Shown here piece by piece: positions 1-8,294 of a stretch of 21,670 nucleotides of DNA (positions are counted from its first letter, which is position 1; every line of letters begins with the position of its first letter). A program made the position numbers and the translations under genes. Source of the DNA: a virus; the IMG/VR virus record IMGVR_UViG_3300017769_000155, positions 1 to 21,670 of that record. One strand, given 5' to 3'. Under the pieces are notes generated by a model. It did no database searches and was not told where the DNA came from. It saw only the letters and a program-made list of their open reading frames with translations.

Positions 1-2
1 CG

Positions 3-707
3 TTTGCCCAGCCATTCTTGGAATACGGGATGCAAGAGGCGAAGGACTTATATCAGTCAGCGCGTCCTCAGTATTACCCAAAAAGCACGGTTGTTGGTTT
101 CAGCCCTGAGACACAGATGGCACTGTCTGGCTACCGTTCAGCCGCCGCCGCTGGCTCACCCATGATACCAGCAGTACAGCAGGCGGTTCAGCAGAACCTG
201 ACAGGCACTAACCCGCTTTTTCAGCAGGCTTTACAGCCAACGATTGCGGCGGCTCTAAACCCAGCTCAGATGTCCGGCAGATACGGCTCAGGATACGCAC
301 AGAGAGCCGTGGCAGAAGCTGTAGCACCTCTGGTATATCAGGCACAGCAGGCGGCTATCCAGCAAGCCCCAGCGGCAAGAGATTTCGGCTTTGCTGACTT
401 GCAGACAATGGCTCAGGTTGGTGCGGCTCGTGAGGCTCAGGAACAGGCAGAACTGGCGGCAGATATCGAGCGCTTCCAGTTTCAAGAGGCACGGCCTGCA
501 CAGAAGCTGGCTGATTACCTTACTATGGTTCAGGGCGGTTCTGGTGCATTGGGCGGCAGAACGATTACCCCGCAGTTCCGTAATCCGGCTCTCGGCTTCC
601 TCTCCGGCGGTCTAGCAGGCGCACAGGGCGCTAGCCTGATGGGGTTAAAAGGCGCAGATGCCTCCCCATACGCACTTGGCGGCGCGTTACTAGGAGGGTT
701 GGCTTAA
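3..707 (+). CDS. Probable internal virion/structural protein, 5' partial
   Basis: The reading frame is open from base 3 and has no start in the window that must be used, so the gene begins upstream; TTG 18 and ATG 30 are only internal candidates. About 234 residues are visible. The product is rich in Ala, Gln and Gly, with a PQYYP...GFSPETQMAL motif near the N-terminus, Ala/Gln-rich helical stretches at about 40-160 and a Gly/Ala-rich, weakly hydrophobic C-terminus. From memory, proteins with YYP.STVV.FSP.T precede ejection-type proteins in many marine phage genomes, and no catalytic motif is seen. The stop overlaps the next ATG by one base (TAATG), so the two are translationally coupled and probably act in the same virion complex. 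Function is inferred from composition and place. Confidence 0.75.
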   Translation, partial: FAQPFLEYGMQEAKDLYQSARPQYYPKSTVVGFSPETQMALSGYRSAAAAGSPMIPAVQQAVQQNLTGTNPLFQQALQPTIAAALNPAQMSGRYGSGYAQRAVAEAVAPLVYQAQQAAIQQAPAARDFGFADLQTMAQVGAAREAQEQAELAADIERFQFQEARPAQKLADYLTMVQGGSGALGGRTITPQFRNPALGFLSGGLAGAQGASLMGLKGADASPYALGGALLGGLA

Positions 708-1819
708 TGGCAATACCTACACGGTTTAATTTAGGGCAAACTCCAGCGGGGCGGTTCTTAGAGCTTATACAGCCGCCAATGGGTGTAGGCGCAAGGCCAG
801 CCGCCAGAATCACAGAAACAGGTGGCATGGGTCGTATGCGCGGTGATATTCCAATGAGGCTACCGCAACAGCGTCAGCAACCTCGGATGCCTCTTGAGGC
901 GGCTATACTGTCCGGCACAGGGGCAAGACCCTCCGCTGGTTTTGTTAGTGCGCCACCACAAACGCAAACAACGCCCCCAAAAGCACCGCCAAGCCTGATG
1001 GATAGACTAACTCCGGCAGTTGGTACACCCGCATTTGCTGGGTTGTCAGAAGCCGCCGCAACTGGCCTGCAACTGTCAGGCTATCAGGACAAGCCGATTA
1101 CAACAGGGCAGGGCTTGGGTGCTATGTTCGGTGCTGGCATGAAGGCTTACACAGCGGAGAAGAAGGCTCAGGCCGCCGCAGAACTAGCCAAGCAACAGCG
1201 CGAGACTGACCTTGCTATGAAGATGATGGAAATTCGTGCAACTCAGGCGGCAACTGACAGAGAGTCGTCAAAGATAGTTACTGACAGAGAGATGAAGCGT
1301 TCTGAGCAATTTAGGACGGCCTCAAAGCCTTTTGGTGAGGCAAGGCTAAACTATGAAAGAGTTGTGGCTAACGCGACAACAAAGAACCCCACAGGTGCTA
1401 CAGACATTGCATTGATTTTTAACTTTATGAAGATGCTTGACCCGACATCCGTTGTTCGTGAATCTGAGTTTCAAGCCGCCGCTGGCGCAAGTCCATTGTT
1501 ACTACGTTTGGGTGCTGAGTATAACAAGCTGTTCAGAAAAGAAGCCGAGAAACTTCCTGAAGCAACAAGAAGGCAATTCTTTCAAGCGGCTACAGAAACC
1601 TATGTTCCTTATGTTGAGGGGCAACAAAGACTTGAGCAAGATTTCATATCAGAGGCCGAAAGTTTTAACCTTAATCCTGAAAATGTCGTTAGAACAAAAG
1701 TCCCTAGAAAGGGCATAAAGGAATATCCTTATGTTGTTTACAGCCAGAATGAGGCTGAAAACTTACCTGATGGAACTTGGGTAATGCTAAATGGTGAATT
1801 ATTACAGGTGTCAAAATGA
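707..1819 (+). CDS. Probable internal virion / DNA-ejection protein, 370 aa
   Basis: ATG 707 overlaps the previous stop and follows a purine-rich TAGGAGGG site about 8 bases upstream. Residues 1-110 are Pro/Gln/Arg-rich and look disordered. Residues about 135-210 are a highly charged Ala/Gln/Lys helix, likely coiled coil. The C-terminal half carries IFNFMKMLDPTSVVRESEFQ, a motif I recognise from internal or lysozyme-associated virion proteins of marine podophage-like genomes. The extreme C-terminus (VVYSQNEAENLPDGTWVMLN) is a small beta-rich module. No signal peptide or membrane segment is visible. It lies between two other Ala-rich virion candidates and shares a 4-base overlap (ATGA) with the next gene. 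A role in forming the ejection channel or core is an inference; virion placement is likely. Confidence 0.72.
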   Translation: MAIPTRFNLGQTPAGRFLELIQPPMGVGARPAARITETGGMGRMRGDIPMRLPQQRQQPRMPLEAAILSGTGARPSAGFVSAPPQTQTTPPKAPPSLMDRLTPAVGTPAFAGLSEAAATGLQLSGYQDKPITTGQGLGAMFGAGMKAYTAEKKAQAAAELAKQQRETDLAMKMMEIRATQAATDRESSKIVTDREMKRSEQFRTASKPFGEARLNYERVVANATTKNPTGATDIALIFNFMKMLDPTSVVRESEFQAAAGASPLLLRLGAEYNKLFRKEAEKLPEATRRQFFQAATETYVPYVEGQQRLEQDFISEAESFNLNPENVVRTKVPRKGIKEYPYVVYSQNEAENLPDGTWVMLNGELLQVSK

Positions 1820-3432
1820 GCAATGGCGTTACGTTAAAAAGAGCTGACGGCTCTGTATATGACCCAAGCAAGTCATCTGGAATGATGTCCTTACAAGCTC
1901 CAGAAATGTCAACGACAGACCTAGCTATCAACCTTGCCAGAGCAATCGGGCAGGGTCTTACCTTTGGCTTTGCTGATGAGGCAGAAGGGTTTGCCCGTAG
2001 TGTTCTTGGTGACGAAACCTACAAGCAAGCGAGGGATTCTGCACGGGCTGGTCTTGAGCAGTTCCGCGAGGAGATGCCCATTACAGCATACGGCTCAGAA
2101 ATAGCCGCTTCTATACCATCCGCAGTTGTTGGCGGGGCTGGTTTAACCGCCGCCCGTCTTGCTGGTAAGATACCTCAAGCCGCCGCTATGGGTGCGGCAT
2201 ACGGAGCTGGAACTGCTAAGGAAGTTTCTGATATCCCCATTTCTGCTGGGCTTGGTGCGGCTACAGGTGCTGGCTTGCAGAAACTTGCGCCATCAATTAC
2301 AGCGGGTGCAAAGGAGCTGATTAGGCGCGGTGTGCCAGTAACTATCGGGCAGGCCATTGGCGGTGGAGCAAAGCGGTTAGAAGAGGCCGCGACTTCTGTG
2401 CCATTCTTAGGTGATGCGATTAAGAGCGCCCAACGCAGAGCTATGGAGCGTTTTGGTGCGGCGGCGTTCAATGAGGCGCTTGAGCCTATTGGCAAGAAGA
2501 TACCGAGCAACCTTACAGGCCGCGAGGCTTATGCGGCGACTGAGGCACAGATATCCAAAGCCTATGATGATGTGATTAAAGATATTGACCTGCCTGCCGG
2601 ACAAGCCTTTGTGCAGAATGTTTCTGGAGTTGTTGCAAAGTTTGCTGATGACCTACCGAAGAAAGAGGCTGACCAGCTAACAAAAACAATCAATAGAGAA
2701 ATAACCAGACGAATCAAGAACGGCAGGCTTTCCAAGCAAGACTTCAAGGATGCTCAGTCTGCTATCAGGGGTGAGGCTTACACATTCAGCACCAGCACGG
2801 ACGCTTATCAGAAACAGCTTGGCGATGCCTTAAATGATGTTGCTGGCGAATTGTTTGATGTTCTGGCGAAGGAAGCCCCAGACTTGGCAACCCAGCTAAA
2901 GAAGGTGGACACCGCATATAGCCGCTTTGTGCCTCTGCAAAAGGCTACAGCAAAGGCTGATGAGGGCATCTTTACTCCGGCTAAGTTGCGTCAGGAAATA
3001 AGGTCAGGTGGGCGCAGAACTCCAGCGGCTATGGCTAAGGGCGAACTGCAAATGCAAGAACTTGCAGATATAGGTCAGGATGTATTGGGCGCTAAGTTGC
3101 CGGAAACTGGTTCTGCTGTCAGGGGTATGGTTGGCTTAGGAGCGCTTGGCGGCATGGGTGCTGGAGCTGGTATGCCGCTGGAGGCTATGGCTCTGGGTGG
3201 GGCGGCTGGGGGTCTGTACACCCGTCTGCCTCAATATCTTTTGAGGTCAGGTTATCCATACGCCGCAGGTTTAGCGAGAACCCCCGCCGCCGCAGGTTTA
3301 TTATCGCAGGCACTGCCCTCACCGATATCACCAGCCGAGGCAGGCACAGTCCCCGTTCAGGAGATATACACTAACCCACAGGGGCTAAAATATGCTATAA
3401 CAGAGCAGGGCGCGACCCTGCTAGGAGAATAA
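1816..3432 (+). CDS. Probable internal virion / DNA-ejection protein, 538 aa
   Basis: Starts at ATG 1816, overlapping the previous stop (ATGA). Residues 34-45 hold ARAIGQGLTFGFADEAEGF, a motif frequent in large internal proteins of marine phages. Two Gly/Ala-rich hydrophobic blocks (about 95-160 and 435-470) could be membrane-interacting helices, as expected for a protein that helps DNA cross the cell envelope. Between them lies a charged helical region (about 185-400). The last 40 residues are Pro-rich and end in a short beta-like tail. No enzymatic motif is visible. Its place after the 370-aa protein and before the tail fibre N-terminal protein fits a virion core or ejection role. Alternative: a scaffold-like or tail-interior protein. 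Membership of the virion set is fairly sure, precise role is not. Confidence 0.72.
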   Translation: MSNGVTLKRADGSVYDPSKSSGMMSLQAPEMSTTDLAINLARAIGQGLTFGFADEAEGFARSVLGDETYKQARDSARAGLEQFREEMPITAYGSEIAASIPSAVVGGAGLTAARLAGKIPQAAAMGAAYGAGTAKEVSDIPISAGLGAATGAGLQKLAPSITAGAKELIRRGVPVTIGQAIGGGAKRLEEAATSVPFLGDAIKSAQRRAMERFGAAAFNEALEPIGKKIPSNLTGREAYAATEAQISKAYDDVIKDIDLPAGQAFVQNVSGVVAKFADDLPKKEADQLTKTINREITRRIKNGRLSKQDFKDAQSAIRGEAYTFSTSTDAYQKQLGDALNDVAGELFDVLAKEAPDLATQLKKVDTAYSRFVPLQKATAKADEGIFTPAKLRQEIRSGGRRTPAAMAKGELQMQELADIGQDVLGAKLPETGSAVRGMVGLGALGGMGAGAGMPLEAMALGGAAGGLYTRLPQYLLRSGYPYAAGLARTPAAAGLLSQALPSPISPAEAGTVPVQEIYTNPQGLKYAITEQGATLLGE

Positions 3433-3433
3433 A

Positions 3434-4072
3434 ATGGCAAAGACAAAAATATCCGAATACGATAGCACCGCTAGCAATAATACGGATTTGGACAACATAA
3501 ACCTGCAAGAAAATGTCATGGTGCCAAGTGACCTGAACAACTTTTGTCGGGAAATCATGGCGCATCTAGCAGACATGAATGACGGCACATCTGCCATTCA
3601 GGACACCTTTACCCTGTCCGACCCGACAGACGATACCAAGCAGGTTCGCTTTGACGCTGAGGACATTACCACTGGCACAACTCGCGTACTTACAGCCCCT
3701 GACGCTGATGTGACCATTGCTGGGCTTGAGAAGGCTCAGGAGTTCACAAAGACGCAGAACTTTAACGCCACTACCCTAGTGGACGGTGCGAGCATCTCAT
3801 GGGACGCTAGCGCCAATCAGGTGACATCTGTTACATTGGCAGGCAACCGCACTATGGCAGCTCCTACCAATCTGGTGGACGGCGGTATGTACTTGCTGAT
3901 GGTAATACAGGATGGCACTGGTAGCCGCACACTGTCATTCAATGCGGTGTTTAAGTTTACAGGCGGCACAGCCCCTACACTGACCACCACTGCCTCGGCT
4001 AAGGACATTCTGATATTCCACAGCGATGGCACAAATCTGTATGAAGTCGGACGCTCACTGAACGTATCATAA
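3434..4072 (+). CDS. Tail-fibre/appendage N-terminal adaptor-like protein, 212 aa
   Basis: ATG 3434 follows GGAG of the previous gene's end (ctaggagaataaaATG), one base after its stop. The N-terminus MAKTKISEYDSTASNNTDLD and the following PSDLNNFCREIMAHLADMND match the opening of many phage tail-appendage proteins that begin with a virion-attachment helix. The rest is Thr/Asp/Gly-rich beta structure (residues about 60-212), with an ANQVTSVTLAGNRTM...DGGMYLLMVIQDGTGSRTL segment typical of beta-sandwich fibre modules. It probably links the 783-aa fibre encoded next to the tail, or is a short fibre by itself. Start, family resemblance and position agree; receptor specificity cannot be read. Confidence 0.8.
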   Translation: MAKTKISEYDSTASNNTDLDNINLQENVMVPSDLNNFCREIMAHLADMNDGTSAIQDTFTLSDPTDDTKQVRFDAEDITTGTTRVLTAPDADVTIAGLEKAQEFTKTQNFNATTLVDGASISWDASANQVTSVTLAGNRTMAAPTNLVDGGMYLLMVIQDGTGSRTLSFNAVFKFTGGTAPTLTTTASAKDILIFHSDGTNLYEVGRSLNVS

Positions 4073-4081
4073 GGGTATAGC

Positions 4082-6433
4082 ATGACCAGCTTACTGAACA
4101 TTGCGGGTAATGTACCCACAGACGCATTCGCCGAAGGCTCATCTTTGCGCTTTGAGGATGGTGACAGCGCCTATCTGTCATGGACACCAGCATCGGCTGG
4201 CAACCGCAAGACATGGACATGGAGTGGCTGGGTTAAAATTGGTAATGGTGGTGCATATAGGCAGTTGATGAGAGCCAGCGCAACTATGATGCGCTTTACA
4301 AATTCTGACACATTGCAATTTGAAAGAAGCGGTGGCGCAGTTTCTACATCAGCCTTGTACCGTGACCCTTCTGCTTGGTATCACGTTTGTTTTTCGGTTG
4401 ACACCACACAAAGCACTGCAAGCGACAGGGTTAAGCTGTATGTAAATGGTGTTCTGGAAACCTTGTCCGGCACATTTCCTGTTCAAAATACTGATTATGA
4501 TATAAATAATACCACTGCTCATTATATAGGCCAGAACGGAAGCGGCTCTGAGTTTTATGACGGCTACCTAGCCAACGTCACCTTCATAGACGGCACTGCC
4601 CTGACCCCAACCAGCTTAGGCGAGTACGAGGACACACTGTGGAAGCCTAAGTCTGACACAGACATACAGTCACTGACCTTCGGGACAAACGGGTTCTACC
4701 TTAATTTTGAAGATAGCTCTGCCATTGGCGATGATACAAGCGGCAATGCAAACGATTGGACTGCCAACAATCTAGTGGCTACAGATGTAGTGCCTGACAG
4801 CCCTGTGACTAACTTTGCTACGTTTAACTCTTTGGTAAATGTTACTGGCGGCAGTTTCTCTGAAGGCAACCTAAAAGTAACCACAGGCTCTTCGGCATAC
4901 GGTCCGGCTATATCTAGCTTTGCTGTATCTTCTGGTAAATGGTATTCCGAATTTCTTACTACCGCATCTTCTGGCGACCAAAGAATTGGCGGTGTAAGAG
5001 TATCAACAAACCTTACAACAACCTACGATTTGGGTAATTCTGGCAGTTTTGCTTACAGGCAAAATGATGGTCAAAAGAAGATAGACGGCACACAGTCAGC
5101 TTACGGGGCGACATGGGCGGCTAACGATATTATCGGGATGGCGTTAAACCTTGATGACGATGAGGTTACGTTCTACAAAAACGGGTCATCACAAGGTACA
5201 TTTAGCATAACAGCAGGTGAGTATTTTCTGGCAACAAGCGATGGTGACAGCGGTGCTGGGATGGGGGCTTTTGTCAACTTCGGTCAGGATAGCTCCTTCG
5301 CTGGCAACGAGACACCGCAGGGCAACACTGATGACAACGGGCAGGGTGACTTCTACTATGCGCCACCTTCGGGCTTCTTGGCTCTCTGCCGCAACAATCT
5401 GCCTGCGCCTAGCATCACTGCGCCAGACGAGTATTTCAATACGGTGCTTTATACTGGCAACAGTTCAACGCAAAGCATTACTGGTGTAAATTTTCAGCCC
5501 TCATGGCTGTGGATTAAAAACCGCTCAACAAGCAACAGTCACGCTTTGTTTGATTCTGTTCGTGGAAGCGGCACGAATGGTCTTTATGGCCTACAATCAA
5601 ATACGACTAACGCAGAGATAGACGGAACAAATGTTGCTTCGTTAGATTCTGATGGATTTACGCTAGGCTCAAACGGTGGAACAAACGGGAGTGGAAATGC
5701 TCTTGTAGCATGGAACTGGCTGGCTGGCGGTACTGCGGTCAGCAATACAGACGGGTCTATCACTAGCTCTGTCAGCGCAAATACAGATGCAGGGTTTAGC
5801 ATAGTCAGCTATACTGGCAACGCCACCTCTGGGGCTACAGTTGGGCATGGCCTGTCACAAAAGCCTGAAATACTGTTTTTCAAAAACAGGGATGACGGAA
5901 CTAGAAGCTGGGTAGTGTACTCTGACATTACTGGCACAAACGGCTTTTTGATACTGAACAGCACAGCGGCTTTTGCGGATGCTTCTTCGGTTGTTCCTTC
6001 ACCAACTAGCTCCGTGTTTTATCTGCACACTTTTGATACAAACAACGGAAACGGTGATAATCATATCTGTTATTCGTTCCATTCGGTTGAAGGCTACAGC
6101 AAGATAGGCTCATACACGGGCAATGGCTCGGCAGACGGGGTCTATATACACCTAGGTTTCCGTCCTGCCATGATTATGCTGAAAGCATCTTCTCGCACAG
6201 GCAGGTGGATTGTTATGGATAACAAACGTGACACTGATAATGTGGCTTACAAGGTTTTAGCTCCGAACTACAACTACGCAGAGGATGCCAGCACAACTTA
6301 CTGGCTAGCAGATTTTCTTTCAAACGGGGTTAAGTTGCGCTACGGGGCAGATACAGAATTTAACCAATCAGGCCAAACCTACATTTTTTACGCAGTAGCA
6401 GAAGCCCCATTCAAAAACGCCAACGCCCGATAG
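4082..6433 (+). CDS. Tail fibre / receptor-binding protein with LamG-like, SPRY-like and repeat modules, 783 aa
   Basis: Large beta-rich protein, Ser/Thr/Asn/Gly-rich with few Lys. Residues about 20-175 look like a LamG/concanavalin A-like sandwich (SLRFEDGDSAYLSW, W.HVCFSVD, KLYVNGVLE, YIGQNGSGSEFYDGYLANV). Residues about 280-405 look like a SPRY domain (GKWYSEF, IIGMALNLDDDEVTFYKNGS, FVNFGQD). After a linker ending YYAPPSGFLALC, three copies of a YTGN...F.P...W.KN module follow (from about 455, 572 and 686), the type annotated DUF7483 in marine phage fibres. The modules point to glycan or surface-protein binding outside the cell. The gene starts at ATG 4082 nine bases after the previous stop. 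I see no peptidase or depolymerase catalytic motif. Function as a fibre is well supported; the receptor is unknown. Confidence 0.85.
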   Translation: MTSLLNIAGNVPTDAFAEGSSLRFEDGDSAYLSWTPASAGNRKTWTWSGWVKIGNGGAYRQLMRASATMMRFTNSDTLQFERSGGAVSTSALYRDPSAWYHVCFSVDTTQSTASDRVKLYVNGVLETLSGTFPVQNTDYDINNTTAHYIGQNGSGSEFYDGYLANVTFIDGTALTPTSLGEYEDTLWKPKSDTDIQSLTFGTNGFYLNFEDSSAIGDDTSGNANDWTANNLVATDVVPDSPVTNFATFNSLVNVTGGSFSEGNLKVTTGSSAYGPAISSFAVSSGKWYSEFLTTASSGDQRIGGVRVSTNLTTTYDLGNSGSFAYRQNDGQKKIDGTQSAYGATWAANDIIGMALNLDDDEVTFYKNGSSQGTFSITAGEYFLATSDGDSGAGMGAFVNFGQDSSFAGNETPQGNTDDNGQGDFYYAPPSGFLALCRNNLPAPSITAPDEYFNTVLYTGNSSTQSITGVNFQPSWLWIKNRSTSNSHALFDSVRGSGTNGLYGLQSNTTNAEIDGTNVASLDSDGFTLGSNGGTNGSGNALVAWNWLAGGTAVSNTDGSITSSVSANTDAGFSIVSYTGNATSGATVGHGLSQKPEILFFKNRDDGTRSWVVYSDITGTNGFLILNSTAAFADASSVVPSPTSSVFYLHTFDTNNGNGDNHICYSFHSVEGYSKIGSYTGNGSADGVYIHLGFRPAMIMLKASSRTGRWIVMDNKRDTDNVAYKVLAPNYNYAEDASTTYWLADFLSNGVKLRYGADTEFNQSGQTYIFYAVAEAPFKNANAR

Positions 6434-6442
6434 GAGATAGAC

Positions 6443-6991
6443 ATGGCATACAAGTACGGACATAAAACTATCCGCCTCGGTAGGGGTTGGACAGACAACA
6501 ACGGAGTGCAACACAGCGCACAATGGGGTAGCTGGTCAGACGCAGAAAAGACTGCCGCAGGGCTAGTCTGGGAAGCTGACCCAGCGCCATACGATAACCG
6601 CTTCTGGTGGGACGCTAACACCGCCAAAGCTCTCGATGACGTTAACGAAGTCGATAGCGATAATAATCCTATTCTGGACGAGAACGGCGACCAGCTAGTA
6701 ACGCTGGGGCTGAAGAGCGTCTGGAAGAACCTGACCAAAGAACGTGCTGGCAATCTACTAGCACCGACTGACTGGCACGTTGTTAAGGCCGCAGAGGTTG
6801 CAGATTACAGCGTACCGACAGAAATTGCTCAGTGGCGTCAAAGTGTACGCACCGCATCCAACACCATCGAAGCGGCTATTGATGGGGCGGCTGACCATGC
6901 GGCGTTCCTAGCCCTGCATGATACGCCAGTGGATGCTGATGGCGCTCCTACTGGCAACCCGCCTATCAACGACTGGCCTGACGAGCTGTAA
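6443..6991 (+). CDS. Tail-fibre-associated protein (assembly chaperone-like), 182 aa
   Basis: ATG 6443 lies 7 bases after a TAGGAGATAG ribosome site at the end of the fibre gene. The N-terminus is Trp/Gly/Tyr-rich (KYGHKTIRLGRGWTD, RFWWDANTA). The C-terminal third has LLAPTDWHVVKAAEVADYSVPTEIAQWRQSVRTA in pieces, a pattern seen in fibre-assembly and DUF4376-like proteins next to phage fibre genes (L.PTDW.V.R..E, VP.E...YR.A.R). No membrane segment. Its place directly after the fibre suggests that it helps fold or attach the fibre, or is a distal fibre component. The family call rests on the TDW...VP.E...R motif and the context. Confidence 0.65.
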   Translation: MAYKYGHKTIRLGRGWTDNNGVQHSAQWGSWSDAEKTAAGLVWEADPAPYDNRFWWDANTAKALDDVNEVDSDNNPILDENGDQLVTLGLKSVWKNLTKERAGNLLAPTDWHVVKAAEVADYSVPTEIAQWRQSVRTASNTIEAAIDGAADHAAFLALHDTPVDADGAPTGNPPINDWPDEL

Positions 6992-6992
6992 G

Positions 6993-7214
6993 ATGGAGAT
7001 GGGCAGTCTGATAGATAGCCTCATCGGCCTGATAGTGATTGCTGGCGGGTGGTTCTTAAAAGAGAGCCACACCGAGCAGAAGCGCATCCAGATACTGCTG
7101 AACAAGACCCGTGAGGACTATGCTACCAAGATGGAACTGCGGGATGATATGAACCGCATGATGGAGCATCTGCACCGCATAGAGGATAAGATAGACAAGC
7201 TGATGAGCAAGTAA
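6993..7214 (+). CDS. Small membrane-anchored coiled-coil protein, 73 aa
   Basis: I take ATG 6993, one base after the previous stop; an in-frame ATG at 6918 would bury the start inside the preceding gene without need. Residues 4-20 (GSLIDSLIGLIVIAGGWF) form a single hydrophobic segment, followed by a charged helix with heptad character (HRIEDKIDKLM at the C-terminus). The layout, N-terminal anchor plus cytoplasmic or periplasmic coiled coil, resembles small phage inner-membrane proteins of unknown job. It is first of three consecutive one-TM genes and overlaps the next by one base. Possible roles: holin-like, spanin-like or superinfection exclusion. None can be chosen from sequence. Confidence 0.65.
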   Translation: MEMGSLIDSLIGLIVIAGGWFLKESHTEQKRIQILLNKTREDYATKMELRDDMNRMMEHLHRIEDKIDKLMSK

Positions 7215-7411
7215 TGGAAAAGCAGATTATCACTGGCCTTATGGCTCTCATTATTGCTCTGGCTGGTTGGAATCTGAAAACCACCTACGACCTGTCGCTA
7301 GCCGTCAATGGTATGCAAGTCAGCCACGCTGATAAGGATGCCATACAGGACATGAAGATGGCCATACAGCGACTGGAGATAATTCTGCTGAATGACGCAT
7401 CTGAGAAGTAG
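7214..7411 (+). CDS. Small single-TM protein, 65 aa
   Basis: ATG 7214 overlaps the previous stop (TAATG). Residues 5-20 (IITGLMALIIALAGWNL) form one membrane segment near the N-terminus. The remaining 45 residues are a polar amphipathic helix (DMKMAIQRLEIILL). Its size and topology mirror the gene before it, which suggests that the two pair in the membrane. No homology that I recognise, no Cys and no lipobox. Co-transcribed with the fibre genes, therefore late. Confidence 0.62.
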   Translation: MEKQIITGLMALIIALAGWNLKTTYDLSLAVNGMQVSHADKDAIQDMKMAIQRLEIILLNDASEK

Positions 7412-7416
7412 CCGCT

Positions 7417-7860
7417 ATGATAGACCCCGCAACCATAGCCCTAGCCACCAGCGCCTTTGGGCTTATCAAGAAGGGGTTTGCGGCAGGCAGAGACATCGAG
7501 ACAATGGCTCAGGACGTATCCAGATGGATGGGTGCTTGCCACGATATCGAGAAGGCTCACGGCAAGGCTAAGGGCAGGCGGTTCGGCAGGTCTGTAGAGG
7601 AAGAGGCGCTGGAGACTTGGGCGGCTCTTAAGAAGGTAAAGCAACAGCGCGAAGAGCTACGGCTCTATATGCTGTCCATCAACCCGCAGGCTTGGAACGA
7701 GCTAGTCCGGCTGGAAGGGCAGATACGCAAACAGCGCATAGCCGAAGAGGCTGAGAGGCGCAGGCGGCGTGAGGAAATCTTTACATGGGCGGCTATCGTG
7801 ACTGGCATATCTGTGTTTATGATTGTCGTGGTTCTAATACTGTCCAGAATATTCCCATAA
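7417..7860 (+). CDS. C-terminally membrane-anchored charged helical protein, 147 aa
   Basis: ATG 7417 comes 5 bases after the previous stop. The N-terminus (MIDPATIALATSAFGLIKKG) is weakly hydrophobic. Residues about 25-118 are a long, strongly charged helix (EEEALETWAALKKVKQQREE; AEEAERRRRREEIF). Residues 120-145 (TWAAIVTGISVFMIVVVLIL) are one clear membrane segment, and the protein ends just after it. This tail-anchored topology with a basic patch before the segment predicts a cytoplasmic N-terminal domain. I recall similar proteins next to fibre genes in marine phages without a known role. It closes the late plus-strand transcript; the terminator starts right after the stop. Confidence 0.68.
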   Translation: MIDPATIALATSAFGLIKKGFAAGRDIETMAQDVSRWMGACHDIEKAHGKAKGRRFGRSVEEEALETWAALKKVKQQREELRLYMLSINPQAWNELVRLEGQIRKQRIAEEAERRRRREEIFTWAAIVTGISVFMIVVVLILSRIFP

Positions 7861-7863
7861 AAA

Positions 7864-7888
7864 AAGGAGGCCGAAGCCTCCTTCCTTT
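7864..7888. terminator. Bidirectional hairpin terminator between convergent genes
   Basis: An 8-bp perfect stem (AAGGAGGC / GCCTCCTT) with a CGAA loop lies between the plus gene ending at 7860 and the minus gene ending at 7897. Read on the minus strand, the loop is the very stable TTCG and the stem is followed by a run of T, a textbook rho-independent signal for the minus gene. On the plus strand it is followed by TTCCTTT, so it can stop the late transcript too. It shares the 14-base core GAGGCCGAAGCCTC with the hairpin at 17486. Confidence 0.88.
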
Positions 7889-7896
7889 GAGCGGCA

Positions 7897-8202
7897 TTAT
7901 GCCACCCTCTGATATTTTTTAAGGAAGCGCCGAAGCTGTCCAGCTTCTTTCTTCCAGACAGCCATTCCCTGTTTATCGTAAACAGAGCCGTCCCAGCTTG
8001 TGAGGTCACGGATATTGTGGTCACAAATATCCAGACGATTTTCAGCCTCGCCGATAATATACTCATCAGAGTATTTTTCGTTGACATCGGCTTGAGTGTT
8101 GTCGGCTGAAAGTAAGCCGTCCTCGACATCAATGCGGTCGAACTGGTAAACCAGCTCGTCACATTTAAAAGCATCACGAACGATTTGGCGAATTTTTGTC
8201 AT
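7897..8202 (-). CDS. Unknown 101-aa protein, single-gene minus-strand cassette
   Basis: Start ATG at 8202 with AGGGAG 7 bases upstream. The product is soluble and acidic in its centre (DRIDVEDGLLSADN, EKYSDEYIIGEAENRL), with two Cys and a basic C-terminus (KKEAGQLRRFLKKYQRVA). I recognise no domain. It is the only gene on its strand between two plus-strand transcripts, with its own sigma70-like promoter (8266-8294) and terminator (7864-7888). That is the usual setting of a separately expressed accessory gene, for example one that acts early on the host or excludes other phages. The promoter architecture is repeated at the other minus-strand island near 18.1 kb. Function unknown; coding status well supported by ribosome site, promoter and terminator. 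Confidence 0.78.
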   Translation of the reverse strand: MTKIRQIVRDAFKCDELVYQFDRIDVEDGLLSADNTQADVNEKYSDEYIIGEAENRLDICDHNIRDLTSWDGSVYDKQGMAVWKKEAGQLRRFLKKYQRVA

Positions 8203-8229
8203 TTGTCACTCCCTGACGTTTGACGTTGC

Positions 8230-8243
8230 CCCTCCGAAGAGGG
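8230..8243 (-). other. Leader hairpin upstream of the 8202 gene
   Basis: A 5-bp stem with the same loop type as the terminators (CCCTC-CGAA-GAGGG; TTCG on the minus strand) sits in the 5' leader of the minus gene, between its promoter and its ribosome site. There is no T-run on either side, so it is probably an RNA stability or folding element. A competing stem (TGTGG 8246-8250 with CCACA 8257-8261, extended by GGG/CCC) shares the GGG arm, so the two structures exclude each other. Confidence 0.4.
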
Positions 8244-8265
8244 TTTGTGGAACAGCCCACACCCT

Positions 8266-8294
8266 ATTATAACACAACCTTAGCTAATAGTAAA
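8266..8294 (-). promoter_or_regulatory. Sigma70-like promoter of the 8202 gene
   Basis: On the minus strand, TTTACT (8294-8289) and a perfect TATAAT (8271-8266) are 17 bases apart, about 65 bases upstream of the start codon. A TTAGCTAA motif (8280-8287) sits in the spacer and a TTTAGCTATTA motif (8303-8313) just upstream of the -35. Their AGCT cores are 24 bases apart, a spacing nearly repeated at the 18.1-kb promoter. These may be operator half-sites. Confidence 0.65.

Noticed and set aside
6918-6992. Upstream extension of the 73-aa membrane protein
   Set aside because: It would overlap the fibre-associated gene by 74 bases and add a polar stretch before the membrane segment; ATG 6993 is one base after the previous stop.
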